This document shows, one piece after another, positions 6,835 to 10,841 of a stretch of DNA of 10,841 nucleotides. The notes beneath the pieces are model-generated. The model had not been told where the DNA came from. It saw nothing but the letters and a program-made list of their open reading frames with translations, and did not search any database. How positions within the stretch are numbered: position 1 is the first letter of the stretch; each line of letters begins with the position of its first letter. The position numbers and the translations under genes were made by a program. The stretch comes from an uncultured Bacteroidales bacterium (GTDB lineage: Bacteria; Bacteroidota; Bacteroidia; Bacteroidales; Paludibacteraceae): positions 1-10,841 of the forward strand of contig CAKUYO010000055.1 in assembly GCA_934716995.1 (NCBI GenBank). Reading direction: 5' to 3'.

Positions 6835-8039
6835 CTGGGTGGCAATGATTTTTGCAGTTCGCGTACTATATTTTCACAACAATGCTCAGCAGGAAGCGGG
6901 CGGAATAGTTGTATTTCCTCTTCTGTCGGAGGGTAATAGTCTTTGTTTGCCAAGCATATTTCCATTTCTTTCCAGGAAAGCACACGCCGTGCTTTCATAA
7001 GATTGTAGTCGAAATAGAACGGGCGCGAGTGTACCATATAATCGTCATAATCAAACGGAAACAAGATGATGGGTTTGCGCAGATACAAAAAATCAAAATA
7101 CACGCTGGAATAATCTGTTATCAGAATATCCACATCTTTGATAAACGTGTATAGATCATCATAATTGGAGTCGTCAATAGAGATAATACGTTTATTGTTA
7201 TTCAGTTTGAGTGCACTGCCGTCAAAAAAATGCCCCTTGTATATAAAAACGATATTCTGCTCTTCCAATACTTGGGTGAATGTTTCTGCATTAAAGTCTG
7301 TGTTTTCAAAAGGATTGAAGAACTTTTGATTATCACGGAAAGTAGGCATATACAGCACCTTGGTTGGCATAGAGAAGTCTTCATTTAGTTGCCGGATAAG
7401 TGGTTCTGTATATGAGGAATGAAACTTATCCAATCGAGGTTCGGGTGTCACCCATACTCTATCTCGCGGTATTTGGAAAGCAGATTGATAGAAAGATACA
7501 AAGAATGGTGAACCACAAAGTACTTTGCCAGACACAAATTCCCAAGGCATGATGCCCCTTCGTATGACCGTTTTGATACGCTTGGCAAGAGTGTGCTTTC
7601 CATATTTTGCAAAACGTTCATCTTCTCCGATGGTTTTTAAGGGAACTCCATGCCACAAGTCAATAAATTGAATGCCATTCATATAGCGTTCATCGCCATC
7701 GTAGATACCATGTGTCCTGCCATGAGTGGCAAAGAAATAGCCTGCATTATATTGTATGTCAGAACCTTCTTTGGTTCCGCATAGTGCAACCGGTCTTCCT
7801 GCTTTTTTGAGTTGTTTGTAAACTACGAGATTGCGTGTCATCCATACACAACGTATTTCCGGATAGTTTGCCAATACGTATTCATACAAAGCCCGCGTGC
7901 TATCGCCATAGCGCAATCCTTCCATATCTCCGAAAGTCCATAAATAAGGGTCTCTCTTATGCCACCTTTGTGCCCACCATTGGGGTAAGAAAGCAATGCT
8001 TTTTAGCGAATGTATAATATCTTTGAATATCTGTTGCAT
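6831..8039 (-). CDS. CDP-glycerol:glycerophosphotransferase (TagB/TagF family)
   Basis: This enzyme family transfers glycerol-phosphate (in some members ribitol-phosphate) from the CDP-activated form to a lipid-linked glycan, building teichoic-acid-like polymers at the cytoplasmic membrane face. The 402-residue product shows the family signature: FIDLWHGVPLKTIG (125-138, with the conserved His in WHG), YMPTFRD (230-236), YKGH (267-270), DILITDYSSVYFDF (304-317) and SRPFYFDY (338-345). The N-terminal 27 residues form a likely amphipathic helix with several Trp, suited to membrane association. At about 400 residues it matches single-domain TagB-type enzymes rather than the roughly 750-residue TagF polymerase. 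Whether it adds one unit or many cannot be told. It starts 10 bp after the SDR gene, and TagD in the same operon would supply CDP-glycerol. Its base composition looks AT-richer than that of glf. Confidence 0.93.
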   Translation of the reverse strand: MQQIFKDIIHSLKSIAFLPQWWAQRWHKRDPYLWTFGDMEGLRYGDSTRALYEYVLANYPEIRCVWMTRNLVVYKQLKKAGRPVALCGTKEGSDIQYNAGYFFATHGRTHGIYDGDERYMNGIQFIDLWHGVPLKTIGEDERFAKYGKHTLAKRIKTVIRRGIMPWEFVSGKVLCGSPFFVSFYQSAFQIPRDRVWVTPEPRLDKFHSSYTEPLIRQLNEDFSMPTKVLYMPTFRDNQKFFNPFENTDFNAETFTQVLEEQNIVFIYKGHFFDGSALKLNNNKRIISIDDSNYDDLYTFIKDVDILITDYSSVYFDFLYLRKPIILFPFDYDDYMVHSRPFYFDYNLMKARRVLSWKEMEICLANKDYYPPTEEEIQLFRPLPAEHCCENIVRELQKSLPPR

Positions 8040-8049
8040 AGTATCATTA

Positions 8050-8766
8050 TTATTTATAGCAATATCCTCCGCTTACTTCAATGACAGCACCATTAATAAA
8101 CGGATTGTGTATGATGAATAGTGCCGTGTCGGCAATTTCTTCGATGGTGGCAAAACGGTGTATAGCAGTTTTTGCGCAGATGCGCTCACGTATCTCTTGC
8201 GGTTTGTTCTTTTGCCAATCGGTCTCTACAAACCCGGGGGCAATCACATTTACGGTCGTGCCTGTCCCTTCAAAATCTTTTACAAGGTTCTTTGCCAAAG
8301 CGTGCAGGGCGGCTTTGGTAACGGCATAGGGGAGGGAGGTGGCATGTGGCTGTATTGCCATCATCGAGCCTATAAAGATAAGGCGTGAGGCGGGGGGTAT
8401 CTGTTGCCACAGGTCGCGAATGAGAAAGAAATGGCTGTTGACATTCACTTGCATCGTTTGATTCCAGTCTTCGTCGGTCAAATCTTGTGTGGCTTTGCGA
8501 ACCGTGGTGCCTGCGTTGCATATAATGCAATGGATTGGTACTCCTGCCAGACTTTTGGCAAATGAATGGATTGCCTCTGCCTTTGCTTGATTGACACAAT
8601 GAATGGAAAAAGACGAACTTATAGTAGATAGTTCGGTTTCTGCCTGTCGGGCGGTGGCTTGGTCGCTTGCGTAGGTCAGATATACAAAGTACCCCTCTTT
8701 GAGCAAGGCTTTGGCTATGCCCAATCCGATGCCTTTCGTGCCTCCTGTGATAATGGCATTTTTCAT
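8050..8766 (-). CDS. Short-chain dehydrogenase/reductase (FabG-like)
   Basis: This is a classical SDR of 238 residues. It has the cofactor motif TGGTKGIG (7-14), CNAG (83-86), the structural Asn in VNVN (about 108), and catalytic Ser134 (FIGS), Tyr147 and Lys151 (YAVTK). IAPGFVETDW (175-184) and the ending VIEVSGGY follow. NADPH is the likely cofactor, judged from the TK in the glycine-rich loop. It resembles FabG, but sits between tagD (ATGA overlap) and the glycerophosphotransferase, so a sugar- or polyol-phosphate reductase role is more likely than fatty acid synthesis. In Haemophilus Bcs1/Acs1, an IspD-like domain is fused to an SDR-type domain that makes ribitol-5-phosphate from ribulose-5-phosphate. 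The pair here could do the same as separate proteins. That is inference; the substrate is unproven. Confidence 0.92.
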   Translation of the reverse strand: MKNAIITGGTKGIGLGIAKALLKEGYFVYLTYASDQATARQAETELSTISSSFSIHCVNQAKAEAIHSFAKSLAGVPIHCIICNAGTTVRKATQDLTDEDWNQTMQVNVNSHFFLIRDLWQQIPPASRLIFIGSMMAIQPHATSLPYAVTKAALHALAKNLVKDFEGTGTTVNVIAPGFVETDWQKNKPQEIRERICAKTAIHRFATIEEIADTALFIIHNPFINGAVIEVSGGYCYK

Positions 8767-9218
8767 TTGACTACATCGGGATTAGGTTGATTATCAATGC
8801 TATTGATAGTGTCTTTGTAACGTTCGAGGATGCTCTTTTTGATATTGGTTGTGGACGCACCTTCTCCGCGCGGGAAATAGAAAACCGTAACGCCTAATGC
8901 TTTCAGGTAGTCGTATTTGCCTACCCAATCATCTCCTACCACAAACACATCGATATTGAGTTGTTTGACAATCTCCGTATGGTCGAGAGAGCGTTGCGGG
9001 ATGACTATGTCTGGGTATTTGAGTGCTTTGATAATTGCCAATCGCTCCTCAAAAGGAATGATAGGCGGTTTTTTGTAACTGGCAACCAACTCATCAGTCG
9101 AAACGCCGACAATCAGCGTGTCGCCTAATCCGCGGGCATACTCAATCATTTTCACGTGATTCGAATGGAACATATCAAATGTTCCGCTTGTATAAACAAC
9201 TATTTTCCCGTTATACAT
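8763..9218 (-). CDS. tagD: Glycerol-3-phosphate cytidylyltransferase-like enzyme (TagD family)
   Basis: The product forms CDP-glycerol from CTP and glycerol-3-phosphate, the donor for the glycerophosphotransferase two genes downstream. Visible motifs of this nucleotidyltransferase family are GTFDMFHSNH (12-21), VGVSTDELV (37-45), PFEERL (55-60), VVGDDWVGKYDYL (93-105) and the CTP-binding RGEGASTTNI (117-126). The usual HxGH is HSNH here, a Gly-to-Asn change in the nucleotide-binding loop. At 151 residues it is about 20 longer than Bacillus TagD, with an extra polar C-terminal tail. Its stop overlaps the SDR start as ATGA. It is separated from the upstream cytidylyltransferase by 67 bp containing a hairpin. 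A related cytidylyl- or adenylyltransferase with another polyol or sugar phosphate remains possible. Confidence 0.88.
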   Translation of the reverse strand: MYNGKIVVYTSGTFDMFHSNHVKMIEYARGLGDTLIVGVSTDELVASYKKPPIIPFEERLAIIKALKYPDIVIPQRSLDHTEIVKQLNIDVFVVGDDWVGKYDYLKALGVTVFYFPRGEGASTTNIKKSILERYKDTINSIDNQPNPDVVK

Positions 9219-9249
9219 AGTTTTGGATTATTCTTGTTTATATATTTTT

Positions 9250-9282
9250 TTCAATTCGGGGCGCATTGTGTCCCGAATTGAA
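9250..9282. other. Perfect 11-bp inverted repeat between the ispD-like gene and tagD
   Basis: TTCAATTCGGG (9250-9260) and CCCGAATTGAA (9272-9282) are perfectly complementary around an 11-base loop. The element begins 3 bp past the IspD-like stop codon. In the direction of the operon it is followed by a run of A rather than U, so it is not a textbook intrinsic terminator. It could be an attenuator, an mRNA-stabilising hairpin or a factor-assisted terminator that lowers tagD expression. Confidence 0.55.
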
Positions 9283-9285
9283 TGG

Positions 9286-10041
9286 TTATAGGTCTTCTTT
9301 GTAGGTTATCTTGCGGTTGGCGGGGTCGCCGGGGACGATGTGGATGGGGACGGTGGGCAGGTAGCGGTGGACGATGCCGCAGTCGTCGGTGGCTTGCAGG
9401 TGCGGGTCCTGTAGGGCATAACGGTAGGCTGCGGCTATGGTCTCCAATCGGAACGCTTGCGGGGTCTGGGCGCACATCAGGGTTGCCCGCGGAGGGATGG
9501 CTTGCACTATCCGGTCGGTTGTATCCCCCGAAACGGAATACATCGTGTCCGTAGCGGGGATCGCGACCGTTACTGCCTCGTGGGTCTCCAATGCTTTGCA
9601 GACATCTTCAATGATACGTGCACTCACAAACGGGCGTGCGGCATCATGTAGAAGTATATTTGTTATAGGCTTATCATCGATTGGTTGGAGGACAGGTGTT
9701 CCTATTCTTTGTTCTTTATTCTTTGTCCTTTGTTCTTTGTCCTGTATTCTTCGTTCTATTTCCCGAATGGCATTGACGCTCGATTCCCAACGCTCTTTTC
9801 CGCCCGCGATGATAAACGACACTTTCTGCCAGCCGTTGCGGAGCAGCATCTCTTCCGCGCACGCAATATAATCGGGGTGCATAACGATACCAATCCCGTC
9901 TATATATGCCGCCTGCTCAAACGCCCCGACCGAGTGTTCCAGTATGCTCCGCCCGTCCGCCAGCGGCAGCAACTGCTTGGGCAGCCCGCCCCCTACGCGG
10001 CTGCCTGTTCCCCCTGCCAATATGACGGCGATGTTGGTCAT
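9286..10041 (-). CDS. IspD/TarI-family cytidylyltransferase (possible CDP-ribitol synthase)
   Basis: Family members join CTP to 2-C-methylerythritol-4-phosphate (IspD) or ribitol-5-phosphate (TarI, Bcs1). With the ATG at 10041 the product has 251 residues; this ATG overlaps the Fic stop as ATGA, whereas the in-frame TTG at 10056 is not needed. Motifs: ILAGGTGSR (7-15), LPKQ (20-23), GGKERWESS (80-88), HDAARPF (132-138), AQTPQAF (191-197), TDD (218-220) and GDPANRKIT (238-246). The LAGGTGxR wording is closer to TarI than to the AAGxGxRM of typical IspD. Being in a glycan operon beside tagD and an SDR also favours a CDP-polyol role. This is inference; a housekeeping IspD elsewhere in the genome would support it. 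An extra segment of about 30 residues (96-127) before HDAARPF is partly encoded by a 7-bp repeat array. Confidence 0.88.
   Translation of the reverse strand: MTNIAVILAGGTGSRVGGGLPKQLLPLADGRSILEHSVGAFEQAAYIDGIGIVMHPDYIACAEEMLLRNGWQKVSFIIAGGKERWESSVNAIREIERRIQDKEQRTKNKEQRIGTPVLQPIDDKPITNILLHDAARPFVSARIIEDVCKALETHEAVTVAIPATDTMYSVSGDTTDRIVQAIPPRATLMCAQTPQAFRLETIAAAYRYALQDPHLQATDDCGIVHRYLPTVPIHIVPGDPANRKITYKEDL
9704..9759 (-). repeat. Eight degenerate 7-bp tandem repeats inside the ispD-like gene
   Basis: Read on the plus strand, 56 bases divide into eight 7-bp units of the form RTYCTTT: ATTCTTT, GTTCTTT, ATTCTTT, GTCCTTT, GTTCTTT, GTCCTGT, ATTCTTC, GTTCTAT. They encode residues 95-113, a charged stretch containing DKEQRTKNKEQR that normal family members lack. 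Because 7 is not a multiple of 3, gain or loss of one unit would shift the frame, while three units keep it. The current copy number keeps the gene open. Confidence 0.8.
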
Positions 10042-10841
10042 TTGATAACTTTCCAATATCCGCCTTTGTCGGCTCCTACACGTTGCAGTTGCCCCAAGGC
10101 TTTTAGTTTTGCAATTTGTTTATCAACAGCACGGGTACTGATGCTTATTTCTTTTGCTAACAGGGCAGTAGTGATAGTCGGATGCTCCGTCATTATCCGC
10201 AGTATTTTCTCCGAACTTTTCTCTGTACCTGTTTGCTGTTTCTCCGAACTTTTCTCCGAACCCCAAGACGATGCTACTTGTTTCCAGTCTATATGTTGAT
10301 AGCGTTTTTTGAGCGGGTGTTGTTCGCCCAATAGCACATTGCGGAAAAACAATTCCAAAAACTCGGTCGTTTCCTCTATTCCTTTCTCGTAGTTTTGGTA
10401 GTTGGCGCGTACCAAGGCATTGCGGAAATACTTGGCATTGTCTGCAAACGGCTCATTGGTAACACGGTAGCCCAATTTGCGCAGATATTTGATGGCGAAT
10501 ACCGCTGTTGTCCGCGTGTTGCCTTCCCTGAACGGATGTATCTGCCATATCCCGCTGACAAACTTTGAGAAATGGGCTATCATCTCTTCTTTGGACAGGC
10601 GGGCATACGAGAATTGCTTTTCCTGTCCGAAGTCGTATGCCAAGGTTGCCGAGATAGAGTCGCACGAGGCGTATAGCACAGTATCGCCGCAGAGCACCCA
10701 TTCTTTTTTGGTGATATTCACGTCGCGGTATTTTCCCGCATGGGGCAATACTCCTGTGAAAAGGCGTCTGTGGATATTGGCTAATTCTGCAGGCGAGAAA
10801 GTGAATGTGCGTTCCGAAAGCACTTGCGTGATATGCAGAGC
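10038..10841 (-). CDS. Fic-domain protein with C-terminal winged helix (5' end cut by window edge)
   Basis: The core Fic motif HPFREGNTRT is complete, with the catalytic His of HPFxxGNxR. Such proteins usually transfer AMP from ATP to a hydroxyl on a target protein, and some move other nucleotide or phosphate groups. Upstream of the motif is IHRRLFTGVLPHAGKYRD, typical of the fold. The C-terminus (last 60 residues) is a winged helix-turn-helix, LLAKEISISTRAVDKQIAKL, joined by a Ser/Glu/Lys-rich linker. This layout recurs in Bacteroidota Fic proteins. The frame stays open to the window edge (GTG at 10823 is only an internal candidate), so the N-terminus and any N-terminal inhibitory (S/T)xxxE(G/N) helix are out of view; no such motif was seen C-terminally. 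Its stop overlaps the start of the IspD/TarI-like gene as ATGA. No antitoxin gene follows it. Confidence 0.93.
   Translation of the reverse strand, partial: ALHITQVLSERTFTFSPAELANIHRRLFTGVLPHAGKYRDVNITKKEWVLCGDTVLYASCDSISATLAYDFGQEKQFSYARLSKEEMIAHFSKFVSGIWQIHPFREGNTRTTAVFAIKYLRKLGYRVTNEPFADNAKYFRNALVRANYQNYEKGIEETTEFLELFFRNVLLGEQHPLKKRYQHIDWKQVASSWGSEKSSEKQQTGTEKSSEKILRIMTEHPTITTALLAKEISISTRAVDKQIAKLKALGQLQRVGADKGGYWKVIK
10206..10256 (-). repeat. 18-bp direct repeat encoding the Fic linker
   Basis: An 18-bp sequence occurs exactly at 10206-10223 and 10239-10256, offset by 33 bp, so it is in frame (11 codons). It encodes the two KSSEK copies in the linker between the Fic domain and the winged helix. 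A shorter third copy of its core starts at 10250. In-frame expansion or contraction would only change linker length. Confidence 0.7.

Noticed and set aside
10038..10841. Fic gene as part of a Fic/antitoxin (FicT-FicA or Doc-Phd) module.
   Set aside because: The downstream neighbour is a cytidylyltransferase that overlaps it directly, and no small antitoxin reading frame is visible; the upstream side is outside the window.

Overview
The window looks like chromosomal DNA from a Bacteroidota bacterium, probably Bacteroidales. The reasons are two promoters of the TTG-N20-TAnnTTTG type used by that phylum, starts without strong Shine-Dalgarno sequences, and an AAA ATPase with a DUF4143-type C-terminus, a family common there. 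No rRNA, tRNA, CRISPR array, IS element or integrase was seen. The genus cannot be fixed by eye.

Layout. Bases 1-227 are non-coding, with a tandem 11-bp repeat (85-128) and a promoter (169-199). They precede the only plus-strand gene, a GT10 fucosyltransferase-like enzyme (228-1271). Everything else is on the minus strand. In transcription order: a Fic-domain protein running off the right edge (10841-10038); an IspD/TarI-type cytidylyltransferase (10041-9286); a hairpin; a TagD-type glycerol-3-phosphate cytidylyltransferase (9218-8763); an SDR reductase (8766-8050); a TagB/TagF-type CDP-glycerol glycerophosphotransferase (8039-6831); two GT2 glycosyltransferases (6834-5770 and 5773-4703); UDP-galactopyranose mutase glf (4586-3468); an AAA ATPase (3287-2103); and a third GT2 (2097-1279), which converges on the GT10 gene with 7 bp between stop codons. 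Four junctions are ATGA overlaps (Fic/ispD-like, tagD/SDR, glycerophosphotransferase/GT2, GT2/GT2), which indicates an operon with translational coupling.

How it works together (inference). Two cytidylyltransferases of different folds, a reductase and a polyol-phosphate transferase would make and use CDP-glycerol and perhaps CDP-ribitol. Glf supplies UDP-galactofuranose, three GT2 enzymes add sugars and the GT10 enzyme may fucosylate. The product would be a teichoic-acid-like phosphopolyol surface glycan (capsule or O-antigen) in a Gram-negative cell. No initiating transferase, flippase, polymerase or chain-length regulator is in the window, so the locus is incomplete here.

Most unusual parts. 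The ATPase sits inside the glycan locus with its own promoter. Its control region carries two different direct-repeat families, both with an exact 22-bp period. The IspD-like gene has an in-frame insertion made of eight degenerate 7-bp repeats. Degenerate 11-bp tandem repeats with a similar core lie upstream of both GT10 and glf. The Fic gene is translationally coupled to a nucleotidyltransferase gene.
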